64,000 nt of DNA, from NCBI RefSeq assembly GCF_003651245.1, contig NZ_RAPE01000001.1, positions 558,001 to 622,000 of the forward strand, read 5' to 3'. This stretch comes from Roseovarius spongiae. Its GTDB lineage: Bacteria > Pseudomonadota > Alphaproteobacteria > Rhodobacterales > Rhodobacteraceae. A program made the position numbers and the translations under genes. The notes under the pieces were generated by a model that saw only the letters and a list, made by a program, of their open reading frames with translations, was not told the origin of the DNA and did no database searches. Shown piece by piece: positions 1 to 9,553 of the stretch; the first letter of the stretch is position 1; each line of letters starts with the position of its first letter.

Positions 1-409
1 TGAACCGCTCGGGCCGGTCGGTGCGGCTCGCCAGCCGGGTGATGGAGATCGACGACGTGTTGGAGGTCAGGATCGTCTCGGGCTTGAGCGCGGGCATCAG
101 GTCCTCGAAGATCGCCTGCTTCACCGTCTCGCGCTCGGTCGCGGCCTCGATGATCAGGTCGGTGCGTCCGAGATCGGTGAGCGTGAGCGTGGTGCCGATC
201 CGCGCCAGCGCGTCGTCCATGTCGGCCTGGGCGATCTTGTCGCGGCTGACCTGGCGCTCCATGTTGCGCCGCATCACCTCCATCGCGTCGTCGAGCGCCT
301 GCTGGCTGACATCGGTCAACAGCACCTCATAACCCGCCAGCGCCATCACATGCGCAATCCCGTTGCCCATCTGGCCCGCGCCCACGACGCCGATCGCCTC
401 AATATTCAT
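1..409 (-). CDS. 3-hydroxybutyryl-CoA dehydrogenase, N-terminal part (cut by window edge)
   Basis: The reading frame starts at an ATG at 409 and runs off the left edge without a stop, so only about 136 residues are visible. The start MNIEAIGVVGAGQMGNGIAH holds the NAD-binding GxGxxG loop of the 3-hydroxyacyl-CoA dehydrogenase family, followed by the N-terminal Rossmann features (EAATERETVK, then SNTSS near residue 120). The family oxidises 3-hydroxybutyryl-CoA to acetoacetyl-CoA in fatty-acid or polyhydroxybutyrate metabolism. The nearby etfA and etfB genes, which take electrons from acyl-CoA dehydrogenases, fit this role. The catalytic C-terminal domain lies outside the window, so chain-length preference cannot be judged. 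Confidence 0.85.
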   Translation of the reverse strand, partial: MNIEAIGVVGAGQMGNGIAHVMALAGYEVLLTDVSQQALDDAMEVMRRNMERQVSRDKIAQADMDDALARIGTTLTLTDLGRTDLIIEAATERETVKQAIFEDLMPALKPETILTSNTSSISITRLASRTDRPERF

Positions 410-567
410 TTCCGCGCCTCGCATGTTTCTTCCGCGCTGACTTTAGGCGTCCGCCACGGGGCGCCGCAAGGGGCGGGGACCCCTAAACATCGCATCGAAT
501 GCGCCCTTTAGCCATTTCTCAACGCCTCCGTGTGATTCTCGGTTCCGGGTGAATAACGGTGGGTATA

Positions 568-1404
568 ATGGCTTATGAAAAACTGGGGACTCTTTCCCTC
601 GATTACATGCCGTGCCGCTACGGCGCGTCGAAACTTCTCTTTCGCGGGCCGCGCGCGCGACTGGACGGACGCTACGCCGCCTTTCTTGGCGGAACCGAGA
701 CATACGGTAAATTCATTGCAGAGCCGTTTCCGGCGCTGATCGCCGCGCGCACCGGGGCGGAGTGCGTGAACCTCGGCTGGACCAACGCGGGCGTCGACGT
801 GTTCCTGCACGACCCCGAAGTGATGCGGATCGCCGCGCGCGCGCAGATGGCCGTGATCCAGGCGCTGCCCGCGCAGAACATGGCGAACCGTTTCTACAGC
901 GTGCATCCGCGCCGCAACGACCGCTTCATCGCGCCGTCCACGAAACTGCGCGACATTTTCCCCGAGGTTGATTTCACCGAATTCCATTTCACGCGGCACA
1001 TGCTGCACCGATTGCGCGCGGTCTGCGAAGAGCGCTTCGCGCTCGTCCAAGGGGAGTTGCAGACCGCTTGGGTGGCGCGGATGAGGCTGCTGATCCACAG
1101 GATCGACGCGCCCGTGGTGGTGCTCTGGATGTCCGCGCATGATCCCGGCGCGGTGGCGGACGGGCCCTACCTGTCGCAGGATCCGGCCTTCGTCACGCGC
1201 CCGATGCTCGACGCGCTCCGCCCTTCGGTGAGGGCCATCGTGGAGGCGACGGCGAGCGCCGCGGCGCAGGAACAGGGCACGCAAGGCATGATCTTTTCCG
1301 AGTTCGAGGCCACCGCCGCCGCCGAAACCCTCGGCCCGGCGGCCCACCGGGAGGCGGCGGCGGCGCTTGCTCCGCTTGTCTCGCGGTTGATGGACGCGGA
1401 CTGA
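568..1404 (+). CDS. DUF6473 family protein
   Basis: A 278-residue protein beginning [19 protein letters not shown]. The opening ([18 protein letters not shown], then [11 protein letters not shown] around residue 45) matches my memory of the DUF6473 family, common in Rhodobacterales and of unknown function. An in-frame GTG lies 9 bases upstream at 559; I prefer the ATG at 568 because relatives start with MAYE and a GGTGGG stretch sits just ahead. No membrane segment or signal peptide is seen. It is transcribed away from the hbd gene and towards etfA, with a shared hairpin terminator between. Some resemblance to sulfotransferase or SGNH-like folds is possible but unproven. Confidence 0.75.
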   Translation: MAYEKLGTLSLDYMPCRYGASKLLFRGPRARLDGRYAAFLGGTETYGKFIAEPFPALIAARTGAECVNLGWTNAGVDVFLHDPEVMRIAARAQMAVIQALPAQNMANRFYSVHPRRNDRFIAPSTKLRDIFPEVDFTEFHFTRHMLHRLRAVCEERFALVQGELQTAWVARMRLLIHRIDAPVVVLWMSAHDPGAVADGPYLSQDPAFVTRPMLDALRPSVRAIVEATASAAAQEQGTQGMIFSEFEATAAAETLGPAAHREAAAALAPLVSRLMDAD

Positions 1405-1411
1405 AAACGAA

Positions 1412-1442
1412 GAAGGCCCGCCGGTTGGGGCGGGCCTTCGCG
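1412..1442. terminator. Hairpin terminator between convergent genes
   Basis: GAAGGCCCGCC (1412-1422) pairs with GGCGGGCCTTC (1429-1439) in an 11-bp stem. It lies 8 bases after the stop of the DUF6473 gene and also downstream of etfA on the other strand, so it can serve both directions. There is no clear T-run on either side. A smaller GC palindrome of the GGTGGG type follows at about 1454-1473. Confidence 0.7.
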
Positions 1443-1480
1443 TAACGCGTCGCAGGGCGGGGTTTCGCCCCACCACGCGC

Positions 1481-2407
1481 TCAGAGCTTCTCGGTCAGTT
1501 CCGGCACGGCGTCGAACAGGTCGGCGACGAGGCCGTAATCGGCCACCTGGAAGATCGGCGCCTCCTCGTCCTTGTTGATGGCGACGATGATCTTCGAATC
1601 CTTCATCCCCGCGAGGTGCTGGATCGCCCCCGAGATGCCGACCGCGACATAGAGATCGGGAGCCACGACCTTGCCGGTCTGCCCGACCTGCCAGTCGTTC
1701 GGCGCATAGCCCGAATCGACCGCCGCGCGCGAGGCGCCGACGGCGGCGCCGAGCTTGTCGGCGAGCTTCTCGATCAGCGCGAAATCCTCCTCGGAACCGA
1801 CGCCGCGACCGCCCGAGACGACCACGCCGGCCGAGGTGAGCTCGGGGCGGTCGCTTTCGGCGACCTTGTCCTCGACCCATTCGGACAGGCCGGGGTCGGC
1901 GGGCACGTCCACCGTCTCGACCGAGGCCGCGCCGCCGGTCCCGGCGGCGTCGAAGGTCGAGGTGCGGAAGGTGACGACCTTCTTGGCGTCCGAGGATTTG
2001 ATCGTCTGGATCGCGTTGCCGGCATAGATCGGGCGTTCGAACGTGTCGGCATCGACCACGCCCGAGGCGTCCGAGATCACCATCACGTCCAGCAGCGCCG
2101 CGACGCGGGGCATGACGTTTTTCGCGTCCGTGGTGGCGGGGGCGACGATGTGGTCGTAATCACCCGCGAGGCTGACGATCAGCTCGGCGGTCGATTCGGC
2201 CATGCGGTGCCCCAATGACGCATCCTCGGCCACCAGGACCTTGGCGACGCCGTCAATCTTGGCGGCCTCTTCGCCTGCCGCGGCGGCGGACCCGCCCGCA
2301 CAGAGCACGGTCACGTCCCCCAGTTTCGACGCGGCGGCGACCGTCTTGGCCGTGGCGTCCATTGCCAATTCACCATCGGTGACTTCTGCGAGAAGAAGAA
2401 CAGCCAT
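1481..2407 (-). CDS. etfA: Electron transfer flavoprotein subunit alpha
   Basis: A 308-residue protein starting [18 protein letters not shown]. The C-terminal third (about 190-308) carries the FAD-binding region of the family ([12 protein letters not shown], then [16 protein letters not shown] and [19 protein letters not shown]). With EtfB it carries electrons from acyl-CoA, sarcosine and dimethylglycine dehydrogenases to ETF-ubiquinone oxidoreductase. The ATG at 2407 overlaps the TGA of etfB by one base (TGATG), which indicates coupled translation; a TTG one codon upstream is not needed. Length and motifs are normal. Confidence 0.97.
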   Translation of the reverse strand: MAVLLLAEVTDGELAMDATAKTVAAASKLGDVTVLCAGGSAAAAGEEAAKIDGVAKVLVAEDASLGHRMAESTAELIVSLAGDYDHIVAPATTDAKNVMPRVAALLDVMVISDASGVVDADTFERPIYAGNAIQTIKSSDAKKVVTFRTSTFDAAGTGGAASVETVDVPADPGLSEWVEDKVAESDRPELTSAGVVVSGGRGVGSEEDFALIEKLADKLGAAVGASRAAVDSGYAPNDWQVGQTGKVVAPDLYVAVGISGAIQHLAGMKDSKIIVAINKDEEAPIFQVADYGLVADLFDAVPELTEKL

Positions 2408-3171
2408 CAAACAGCCCCCGCTTCCTTGAGTTTCTCAACAAGCTCGTCGACCGAGCCCACGATGATCCCGGCGGCGCGCGCCTCGGGTTCGGCCGTTCCG
2501 GTGATTTCCAGCCGCGGCGTCACGTCGACGCCGTAATCCTCCGCCGTTTTTTCTTCCAGCGGCTTCTTCTTGGCCTTCATGATGTTCGGAAGCGACGCGT
2601 AGCGCGGCTCGTTCAGGCGCAGGTCGACGGTGACGATGGCGGGCATCTTGACCTTGATGGTCTGCAATCCGCCATCGACCTCGCGGGTGACCAGCGCGTG
2701 ATCGCCTTCGATGTCGAGGCTGCTGGCGAAGGTGCCCTGGCTCCAGCCCAGCAGCGCGGCGAGCATCTGGCCGGTCGCGTTCATGTCGTTGTCGATCGCC
2801 TGTTTCCCGGCGAGCACGATACCCGGCTTCTCCTCGTCGACGACCGCCTTGAGGATCTTGGCCACGGCCAACGGTTCGATGTCGGTATGCACGTCGTCGG
2901 CGGCGACGACGAGAATCGCGCGGTCCGCGCCCATCGCCAGCGCCGTGCGCAGCGTTTCCTGGCTCTGCTTGACGCCGATTGAGACCGCGATCACCTCGTC
3001 GGCCTTGCCGGCCTCCTTGAGGCGAATCGCCTCTTCGACGGCGATTTCGTCGAACGGGTTCATCGACATCTTCACGTTGGCGAGATCGACGCCGCTGCCG
3101 TCCGCCTTGACGCGGACTTTCACGTTGTAGTCGATCACGCGTTTGACAGGCACGAGCACCTTCATTGGCAT
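2407..3171 (-). CDS. etfB: Electron transfer flavoprotein subunit beta
   Basis: A 254-residue protein beginning [20 protein letters not shown], typical for EtfB, which binds AMP and docks partner dehydrogenases. The ETF-beta signature region (residues about 150-190, [27 protein letters not shown]) is present. Two starts are possible: ATG at 3171, four bases after a GGGAGA Shine-Dalgarno, or ATG at 3165 (MKVLV), which many relatives use. It is the first gene of the etfBA pair. The 158-base gap upstream, to the adenosyltransferase gene, shows no obvious element. Confidence 0.96.
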   Translation of the reverse strand: MPMKVLVPVKRVIDYNVKVRVKADGSGVDLANVKMSMNPFDEIAVEEAIRLKEAGKADEVIAVSIGVKQSQETLRTALAMGADRAILVVAADDVHTDIEPLAVAKILKAVVDEEKPGIVLAGKQAIDNDMNATGQMLAALLGWSQGTFASSLDIEGDHALVTREVDGGLQTIKVKMPAIVTVDLRLNEPRYASLPNIMKAKKKPLEEKTAEDYGVDVTPRLEITGTAEPEARAAGIIVGSVDELVEKLKEAGAV

Positions 3172-3329
3172 GGTCTCCCTCAGATTGACGGGGCGCCGGG
3201 TGGCCCCCCTTTTCCCAGCTCTCCCGCGGGGTCATATCGCGTCATGCGGGCGGAAAACAGAGGAAAATCGTCATATGAATCGCTCAGGATGTCGCGTTTT
3301 CAGAAAATCACCACGCCGCCTGCGGAAAG

Positions 3330-3902
3330 TCAGCGATTCGCGCCTGGAATCCACAGAATGTCCGAGCGGCCATCGTCATTTGCGATGCGCGCGGCGACGA
3401 AGAACCAATCGCTCAGCCGGTTGAGATACTTGAGCGCGGCGGCGTTCACGTCCTCTTCGGTGGCGAGTTCGACCGCCAACCGCTCGGCCCGGCGCGACAC
3501 GGTGCGACACAGGTGCAGGTGCGCGGCGAGCGCGGAGCCGCCCGGCAGGATGAAGCTGCGCAGCGGCGCAAGTGTTTCGTTCATCGCGTCGATTTCGGCC
3601 TCGAGCCGATCCACCTGCGCGTCCGCCATGCGCAGTGGCGCGTATTCGGCCTCGGCGTCTCTGGCCATGTCCGGGCGGCAGAGATCGGCGCCCAGGTCGA
3701 ACAGATCGTTCTGGATGCGCGCCAGCGCGTCGCCCACGTCACCCTGCGCGTGCAGCCGGGCAAGACCGACGGTCGCGTTGGTCTCATCCACGCTGCCATA
3801 GGCGTCGACGCGCAGGGAATGCTTGGCGACGCGCTCTCCGTTGCCGAGCGCGGTGTCGCCTCCATCGCCCGAGCGCGTGTAGATCTTGTTCAGGACAACC
3901 AT
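3330..3902 (-). CDS. Cob(I)yrinic acid a,c-diamide (corrinoid) adenosyltransferase, PduO type
   Basis: A 190-residue protein with the PduO-type motif near the N-terminus (KIYTRSGDGGDTALGNGERV, residues 5-24) and the family helix with RRAERLAVELA and LNRLSDWFFVAAR near the C-terminus. The enzyme transfers the adenosyl group of ATP to cob(I)alamin, giving coenzyme B12 for enzymes such as methylmalonyl-CoA mutase. It starts directly after the stop of the upstream HIG1 gene (no gap), so the two are probably one transcript, and it precedes etfBA. Length matches the family. Confidence 0.92.
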   Translation of the reverse strand: MVVLNKIYTRSGDGGDTALGNGERVAKHSLRVDAYGSVDETNATVGLARLHAQGDVGDALARIQNDLFDLGADLCRPDMARDAEAEYAPLRMADAQVDRLEAEIDAMNETLAPLRSFILPGGSALAAHLHLCRTVSRRAERLAVELATEEDVNAAALKYLNRLSDWFFVAARIANDDGRSDILWIPGANR

Positions 3903-4112
3903 TCAGCCCCCCATCTGACTGCGGATATAGACGAACGCCACGATCAGCACGACCGCGATGAACTGCGCGATGATTCGCCAGCGCATGTATTTGTTGGCGC
4001 GTTTCCCGGACTCTGCGCCGCCCTTGCCGAAGGTGCTGATGCCGAGGCCGAGGATCACCGCGACCGTGAGGCAGGCGGCGGCGGCGATGAGGAAAAGCGG
4101 ATCGTTCAGCAT
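3903..4112 (-). CDS. HIG1-type twin transmembrane small protein
   Basis: A 69-residue membrane protein with two hydrophobic helices (about 5-25 and 46-64) separated by a short basic loop containing GKRANKYMRWRIIAQ, the pattern of the HIG1/hypoxia-induced small protein family. Alphaproteobacterial members are commonly found next to the PduO adenosyltransferase and etfBA, as here. A role in respiratory complex assembly is suggested by eukaryotic HIG1 homologues, but bacterial function is not settled. The stop abuts the start of the downstream gene. Confidence 0.82.
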   Translation of the reverse strand: MLNDPLFLIAAAACLTVAVILGLGISTFGKGGAESGKRANKYMRWRIIAQFIAVVLIVAFVYIRSQMGG

Positions 4113-4190
4113 TGGCGCCCCCGGTTGACTCTGTCCCTGCCCATTTAAAGCGCATGGCGGCGAAAGCGAACCGCAAATATCATGCGCTCC

Positions 4191-5020
4191 TCAGGCGCGC
4201 GCCAGCACCCAGTCGAGCGCGCGGGTCGGCAGGACGCGCTTGAGCGCGCCCATGACATGGGTGGGCGTGGTGACGTGGTAACGGGCGCGGGGGCGGGGCG
4301 ATTCGATGGCGTGGATCAGCTTGCGGGTGACCGCCGACGGCGGCAGCTCGAACCGGTCGGGACCGTTCGCGCGGTAGAGGCGCCGTTGCAACCTGGCGCG
4401 GTAATCCTCGGCGCGGGCGGAGTTCTCCCAGTCGATCCAGCGTTCGAAATGCGGGATGGAGTTGCGTCGTATTTGCGACGTGACCGGCCCAGGCTGGATC
4501 AGCGACACGTGGATGCCGCTGCCGCGCAGCTCGATCCGCATGGTGTCGCTCAGCCCCTCGAGCGCGAATTTCGTCGCATTATAGGCGCCGCGCCAAGGCA
4601 GGGTGATGAAGCCGAGGATGGAGGAGCATTGCACGACCGCCCATGGCCCTGCGCGCGCATCACCGGGATCACCTGCCGCGTCAGCGCGTGCCAGCCGAAC
4701 ACGTTGGCCTGAAAGATCGCGCGCAGGGCTTCCGCGGGAACATCCTCGACCAGCCCGGGGCAGGCATAGGCGCCGTTGTTGAAGAGCGCGTCGAGCCGCC
4801 CGCCCGTGGCCTCCAGCACCTCGGCCAGGCCGGTTTCAAGCGTGGTCTCGTCTTCGTAGTCGATCAGCGGGCTGTCGAACCCTTCGGCGCGCAGGCGGTC
4901 GCAATCTACCCGCTTGCGGCAGGCGGCGAACACGCGCCAGCCTCGCGCGCGCAGCCCGTGCGCGGCGTCATGGCCGATGCCAGAGGAACAGCCGGTGATA
5001 AGTATGGATTTCCCGTTCAT
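4191..5020 (-). pseudogene. SDR family oxidoreductase, interrupted by a -1 frameshift
   Basis: Two overlapping frames together give one short-chain dehydrogenase/reductase of about 276 residues. The N-terminal frame (from ATG 5020) has the cofactor loop TGCSSGIGHDAA and the structural NNGAY motif, then runs into nonsense after RAQGHGR. The second frame resumes with CSSILGF and the catalytic YNATK and continues normally to the stop at 4191. One missing G in the GGGCGG stretch (plus-strand 4637-4642) explains the break; restoring it gives the usual GRVVQCSS sequence. Either the gene is dead or the base is a sequencing error. Nothing suggests programmed frameshifting, since there is no slippery heptamer. 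Confidence 0.85.
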
Positions 5021-5059
5021 CCGCCCGCTATGCCGTGCGCCGGCGCGCAGCGCAACGGT

Positions 5060-5821
5060 TTAGTAGGCCGCCGCCGTGACCAGCCAATCGGCCATCCAGC
5101 CAACCTGCCCGGTGCCGACGACCCGCAGGCGCAGCCAGCCGCTTTCGTCGCGGTCGAGCACCTCGACCTGCGTGCCTTCGGACAGTTGCGTGACGCGGGC
5201 GAAATCGGTGCCGGGGCCGCCGCGCATGTTGACGAGGTCGCCGCTCACGATGCGCAGATCGGCGCCTCCTTCAGCCTGCGTTTCGGTGGCGTCGGGCCGT
5301 GGAGTTTCCAGCGCGGCGTTGAACAGCGCGTCGGCGTCGTCGGCGCGGGAGCCGCCCTGGTTCGCGACATCCGCATTTCGGATCAGCGACGTGGCCGAGA
5401 AATTGCCGGCGCCCGACATGCCCATCTGGTGCAGCTCCTCGGGCGTGAAGGCCGCGCGCGCGACCGTCCCTTCTCCCGATTCGCCCGGAGTGACAGAGGC
5501 CAGCACCGCCTCCACGCGGCTGGCGTCCCGCACCGCCACCGCGCGGACGTAGCGCTCGCGCTTGCGCGTCTCGCGCTCCTGGCGGACGGCCTCGAGCGCG
5601 GCGCGTTTCTCACGCTTCAGGTTCGGCACGAGATCGGGGTCAACTGTGGCGACGCGGGTAGGCTCCTCCCTCCACTTGACCGGCTTGGGCGGTGCGAACA
5701 GGGGTTTATCCCGCATCGCGACCTGCAACGATCCCTCGCGCGGGGCGTAGTCGGCCCCGCCGCTCAGTTCATAGAAGGCCAGCGCCAGGAAGGCGAAGGT
5801 CACGAGTATTAGGCGCCACAT
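5060..5821 (-). CDS. SH3 domain-containing protein, membrane anchored or exported
   Basis: A 253-residue protein. Residues 1-20 form a hydrophobic N-terminal segment (MWRLILVTFAFLALAFYEL) that could be a signal anchor. A charged, probably helical region follows (about 65-110, rich in K, R and E). The last 65 residues form a bacterial SH3 domain (VSGDLVNMRGGPGTDFARV, then GWLRLRV and GWMADWLV). Such SH3b proteins often sit in the periplasm and contact peptidoglycan. The gene is divergent from parC with 137 bases between the starts. Exact function is unknown. Confidence 0.75.
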   Translation of the reverse strand: MWRLILVTFAFLALAFYELSGGADYAPREGSLQVAMRDKPLFAPPKPVKWREEPTRVATVDPDLVPNLKREKRAALEAVRQERETRKRERYVRAVAVRDASRVEAVLASVTPGESGEGTVARAAFTPEELHQMGMSGAGNFSATSLIRNADVANQGGSRADDADALFNAALETPRPDATETQAEGGADLRIVSGDLVNMRGGPGTDFARVTQLSEGTQVEVLDRDESGWLRLRVVGTGQVGWMADWLVTAAAY

Positions 5822-5958
5822 GCGTATCCCCCCAAAGGATCGATCAGAAATTCGGCAGCACTGTCAGGATACACGATTCGAGGACGCAACACGGGAAAAA
5901 CGACATAACCCTTCCGCCCGTGCTTTACCCGCATGCCCGCCGATTGTATCAGCACCCC

Positions 5959-8277
5959 ATGAACGATCTTGTCGACGATCCCGGAATGCCCGCTGACGGC
6001 GACCCGTCCGAAGTGGCCGAGCCGCTGCGCCGCGCCATCGGCGAGCGGTATCTGACATATGCGCTCAGCACGATCATGCACCGGGCGCTGCCGGATGCGC
6101 GGGACGGGCTGAAGCCCGTGCACCGCCGCATCCTCTATGCAATGCGCGAGCTGCGGCTAAGTTCCACGGGCGGCTTCCGAAAGTCGGCCAAGATCTCGGG
6201 CGACGTGATGGGCAACTACCACCCGCACGGGGACGCCGCGATCTATGACGCGATGGCGCGGCTGGCGCAGGATTTCGCCGTGCGCTACCCGCTGGTGGAC
6301 GGGCAGGGGAATTTCGGCAACATCGACGGCGACAATCCCGCGGCCAGCCGCTACACCGAGGCGCGCATGACCGCGGTGGCCGAGGCGCTGCTCGACGGAC
6401 TGGCCGAGAACGCGGTCGACTTCCGCGACAACTATGACGGCACGCTGCGCGAACCCGTGGTGCTTCCGGCGTCCTTCCCGAACCTGCTTGCCAATGGCTC
6501 AAGCGGGATCGCGGTGGGCATGGCGACCAACATCCCGCCGCACAACATCACGGAACTGGTGGACGCCTGCCTGCACGTCATCGACACGCCAGAATGCCGC
6601 GACGATACGCTGCTTAATTACGTCAAGGGACCGGATTTTCCCACCGGCGGCGTCATCGTGGAGCCGCCCGAGAACATCGCCACCGCCTACCGCACCGGGC
6701 GCGGCAGCTTCCGCCTGCGCGCGCGATGGGAGATCGAGGAACTGGGCCGCGGCCAGTGGCAGATCGTGGTCACGGAAATCCCCTACCAGGTGCAGAAATC
6801 CAAGCTGATCGAGAAGATCGCCGAACTTATTCAGGCCCGCAAGATCCCGATCCTCGCCGATGTGCGCGACGAAAGCGCCGACGATATCCGCCTGATCCTC
6901 GAGCCGCGCTCGAAGAACGTGGATGCCGACCTGCTCATGGGCATGATGTTCCGCAACTCGGATCTCGAGGTCCGGTTCTCGCTCAACATGAACGTGCTGA
7001 TCGACGGGGTGACGCCGAAGGTCTGCTCGCTCAAGGAGGTGCTGCGCGCCTTCCTCGACTTCCGCCAGGAGGTGCTGGTGCGCCGCTCCGTGCATCGGAT
7101 GGAGAAGATCGACCACCGGCTCGAGGTGCTCGAAGGGCTGATCGTCGCGTTCCTCAACCTCGACCGGGTGATCGACATCATCCGCTACGACGATGAACCC
7201 AAGGCGGCGCTGATGCGCGAGGATTGGGGCCGGGACTTCACCCGCGCCATGTCCGAGGCCGACTATGTTTCGCCCCCGCCCGGCGGCGAGGACGGGCTGA
7301 GCGACGTGCAGGCCGAGGCGATCCTCAACATGCGCCTGCGCAGCCTGCGCCGGCTCGAGGAGATCGAGCTGTTGAAGGAGCAGGGCGCGCTGATGGAGGA
7401 ACGCGCCGGACTCGAGGACCTGCTTGAGACGCCCGCGCTCCAGTGGAAGGCCGTCGCCGACCAGCTGCGCGAGGTGAAAAAGACCTTCGGCAAGGAATAT
7501 GAGCACGGCGCGCGCCGCACTGGGTTCGCCACGGCCGACGCGGTCGAGGAGGTGCCGATCGAGGCGATGATCGAGCGCGAGCCGATCACCGTGGTCTGCT
7601 CGAAGATGGGCTGGATCCGCGCGATGAACGGCCATATCGACCTTGACCGTGAGTTGAAGTTCAAGGACGGCGACGGCCCGCGCTTCATGTTCCACGCCGA
7701 GACCACGGACCGCCTGCTGGTCTTCGCCGAGAACGGGCGCTTTTACACGCTGCCCGCCGCAAACCTGCCCGGCGGGCGCGGCATGGGCGAGCCGCTGCGC
7801 CTGATGGTCGATATCCCGAACGAGGCCGGGATCGTCGATCTCTTCATCCATGTTCCGGGCCGCAAGCTGCTGGTCGCGTCCAGCGCGGGCGACGGCTTCG
7901 TGATCCCCGAGGATGACGCGATCGCCCAGACACGGACCGGCCGGCAGGTGCTTAACCTGCGCGGCGATACCCGCGCGAAGGTCTGTCGCCCGGTGACGGG
8001 CGACCACGTGGCCGTTGTGGGCGAAAACCGCAAGGTGTTGATCTTCCCTTTGTCCGAACTGCCCGAAATGGGCAGAGGCAAGGGCGTGAGATTGCAAAAG
8101 TACAAGGATGGCGGCCTGAGCGACGCGACGACCTTCGCCATCGCCAACGGGCTGAGTTGGCGCGACCCGGCGGGTCGCACCCGGACCGAGACCGCCCTTG
8201 CCGAATGGCAGGGCAAGCGCGCCGGCGCGGGCCGCATGGCGCCGCGCGGCTTCCCTCGCGACAACCGCTTTACCTGA
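5959..8277 (+). CDS. parC: DNA topoisomerase IV subunit A
   Basis: A 772-residue type IIA topoisomerase A subunit that decatenates daughter chromosomes with ParE. The N-terminal breakage-reunion domain shows [33 protein letters not shown] and the catalytic tyrosine Tyr132 in [10 protein letters not shown]. The QRAVG-like loop, coiled arms and a C-terminal beta-pinwheel follow in the usual order. I chose the ATG at 5959 (MNDLVDDPG) because homologues begin the same way; no good Shine-Dalgarno precedes it and the frame stays open upstream. ParC rather than GyrA is favoured by the [10 protein letters not shown] region and the short C-terminal domain. Its position directly before the ribosomal cluster is unusual. 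Confidence 0.94.
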   Translation: MNDLVDDPGMPADGDPSEVAEPLRRAIGERYLTYALSTIMHRALPDARDGLKPVHRRILYAMRELRLSSTGGFRKSAKISGDVMGNYHPHGDAAIYDAMARLAQDFAVRYPLVDGQGNFGNIDGDNPAASRYTEARMTAVAEALLDGLAENAVDFRDNYDGTLREPVVLPASFPNLLANGSSGIAVGMATNIPPHNITELVDACLHVIDTPECRDDTLLNYVKGPDFPTGGVIVEPPENIATAYRTGRGSFRLRARWEIEELGRGQWQIVVTEIPYQVQKSKLIEKIAELIQARKIPILADVRDESADDIRLILEPRSKNVDADLLMGMMFRNSDLEVRFSLNMNVLIDGVTPKVCSLKEVLRAFLDFRQEVLVRRSVHRMEKIDHRLEVLEGLIVAFLNLDRVIDIIRYDDEPKAALMREDWGRDFTRAMSEADYVSPPPGGEDGLSDVQAEAILNMRLRSLRRLEEIELLKEQGALMEERAGLEDLLETPALQWKAVADQLREVKKTFGKEYEHGARRTGFATADAVEEVPIEAMIEREPITVVCSKMGWIRAMNGHIDLDRELKFKDGDGPRFMFHAETTDRLLVFAENGRFYTLPAANLPGGRGMGEPLRLMVDIPNEAGIVDLFIHVPGRKLLVASSAGDGFVIPEDDAIAQTRTGRQVLNLRGDTRAKVCRPVTGDHVAVVGENRKVLIFPLSELPEMGRGKGVRLQKYKDGGLSDATTFAIANGLSWRDPAGRTRTETALAEWQGKRAGAGRMAPRGFPRDNRFT

Positions 8278-8369
8278 ACCTGCATCCGCGAACTGCCGTC
8301 ACCGGGGCGCGCAAGTAAAGTGGCGCCTTGGCGTACTCTTGCGCCCCTTTCACGATTGCACACGATACG

Positions 8370-8443
8370 CGACCCCTGAAGGACTCGAACCCTCAACCTG
8401 TCGATTAGAAGTCGACTGCTCTATCCAGTTGAGCTAAGGGGCC
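8370..8443 (-). tRNA. tRNA-Arg (anticodon TCT)
   Basis: Read on the minus strand from 8443, the acceptor GGCCCCT pairs with AGGGGTC (one G-T pair). The anticodon stem GTCGA/TCGAC closes the loop CTTCTAA with anticodon TCT, and the T arm contains GGTTCGAGTCC. The 74 bases include a G discriminator; CCA is not encoded (CGT follows), so it must be added after transcription. It lies between parC and the first ribosomal-protein gene, opposite in direction to both. Confidence 0.95.
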
Positions 8444-8518
8444 TGGCGCGTTCGGTGACGTTTAAACACTCGCCTATTGGGGGGCAAGTCATGAAACCGT
8501 CTGCCCGCCGACAGGTGC

Positions 8519-8547
8519 TTGACCCTTCCGGCGGTCTCAACTACACG
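8519..8547 (+). promoter_or_regulatory. Candidate sigma-70 promoter for the rplB operon
   Basis: TTGACC (8519-8524) and TACACG (8542-8547) are separated by exactly 17 bases. The position, 160 bases ahead of rplB, suits the leader of this operon, which here lacks its normal upstream genes. The -10 is weak, so the call rests mostly on the -35 and spacing. An intrinsic-terminator-like hairpin follows almost at once. Confidence 0.4.
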
Positions 8548-8560
8548 GACCCATCGACGC

Positions 8561-8592
8561 GGCCCCGGATTCGTCCGGGGCTTCGTTTTCGT
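8561..8592 (+). terminator. Terminator-like hairpin in the rplB leader
   Basis: GCCCCGGA (8562-8569) pairs with TCCGGGGC (8574-8581) around a TTCG tetraloop and is followed by the T-rich TTCGTTTTCGTTC. This is a good Rho-independent terminator on the plus strand. No convincing plus-strand gene lies between parC (ends 8277) and this point, so it may end parC read-through, or act as an attenuator at the 5' end of the ribosomal operon transcript. Confidence 0.65.
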
Positions 8593-8637
8593 TCGCAAGA
8601 GCGGGATAGCCGGGCGCCTGAGGGGGCCCATGACCAT

Positions 8638-8656
8638 GGTGGGTCCGAAGCCCACC
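8638..8656. repeat. GGTGGG/CCCACC palindromic element, copy 1 of the ribosomal cluster
   Basis: GGTGGG (8638-8643) and CCCACC (8651-8656) flank a 7-base centre, about 50 bases ahead of rplB. Near-identical elements lie at 15747, 16672, 17195 and, inverted, 17222, all in gaps of the ribosomal-protein cluster. Confidence 0.6.
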
Positions 8657-8707
8657 CTACATAGCGGGGCCGTCAGGTTTCGCACTGCTAAACGGAAGAC
8701 AGAAAGC

Positions 8708-9550
8708 ATGGCACTCAAGTCGTATAAGCCGACGACGCCGGGCCAGCGCGGGCTGGTGCTGATCGACCGTTCGGAGCTGTACAAGGGACGCCCCGTCAAG
8801 GCCCTCACCGAGGGTTTGACCAAGTCGGGCGGCCGGAACAACACCGGACGCATCACATCGCGCCGTCGCGGCGGCGGGGCGAAACGCCTCTACCGGATCG
8901 TCGATTTCAAACGCAACAGGTTCGACGTGCCCGCCACGGTCGAGCGCATCGAATACGATCCCAACCGGACCGCGTTCATCGCGCTGATCCGCTATCGGGA
9001 CGGTGAGCAATCCTACATCCTCGCGCCCCAGCGGCTCGCCATCGGGGACGAGATCGTCGCCGGCGCGAAAGTCGACATCAAGCCGGGCAACTGCATGCCC
9101 TTCTCCGGGATGCCGATCGGCACGATCGTCCACAACATCGAACTGAAGCCCGGCAAGGGCGGCCAGATCGCCCGCGCGGCGGGCGCCTACGCGCAATTCG
9201 TCGGCCGTGACGGCGGCTATGCGCAGATCCGGCTCTCCTCGGGCGAACTGCGCCTCGTGCGTCAGGAATGCAAGGCGACGGTCGGCGCGGTCTCCAACCC
9301 CGACAACAGCAACCAGAACTTCGGCAAGGCCGGCCGGATGCGCCACCTGGGCAAGCGCCCGAGCGTGCGCGGCGTGGTGATGAACCCGATCGACCACCCG
9401 CATGGCGGCGGCGAAGGGCGCACCAGCGGCGGCCGTCACCCGGTCACGCCCTGGGGCAAGCCCACCAAGGGCGCGCGCACCCGCAACACGAACAAGGCGT
9501 CGCAGAAGCTCATCATCCGCTCGCGTCACGCCAAGAAGAAGGGCCGTTAA
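8708..9550 (+). CDS. rplB: 50S ribosomal protein L2
   Basis: A 280-residue L2 ([15 protein letters not shown]), which binds 23S rRNA at the peptidyl transferase centre and bridges the subunits. The conserved C-terminal [17 protein letters not shown] segment with its essential histidine is intact, as is the [16 protein letters not shown] region. It is the first ribosomal gene in the cluster here; rpsJ, rplC, rplD and rplW, normally upstream, are absent from the window. rpsS follows after 3 bases. Confidence 0.98.
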   Translation: MALKSYKPTTPGQRGLVLIDRSELYKGRPVKALTEGLTKSGGRNNTGRITSRRRGGGAKRLYRIVDFKRNRFDVPATVERIEYDPNRTAFIALIRYRDGEQSYILAPQRLAIGDEIVAGAKVDIKPGNCMPFSGMPIGTIVHNIELKPGKGGQIARAAGAYAQFVGRDGGYAQIRLSSGELRLVRQECKATVGAVSNPDNSNQNFGKAGRMRHLGKRPSVRGVVMNPIDHPHGGGEGRTSGGRHPVTPWGKPTKGARTRNTNKASQKLIIRSRHAKKKGR

Positions 9551-9553
9551 CAC

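Noticed and set aside
4550-4650. Programmed frameshift in the SDR gene
   Set aside because: No slippery heptamer or downstream pseudoknot is evident, and the needed change is a plain one-base indel.
6499-8097. A 532-codon frame opposite parC
   Set aside because: Composition is that of an antisense shadow; parC is complete on the plus strand.
8455-8664. Leader peptide of 69 codons ahead of rplB
   Set aside because: The frame crosses the terminator-like hairpin and the palindromic repeat and has no protein-like composition; the DNA is better explained as a leader region.
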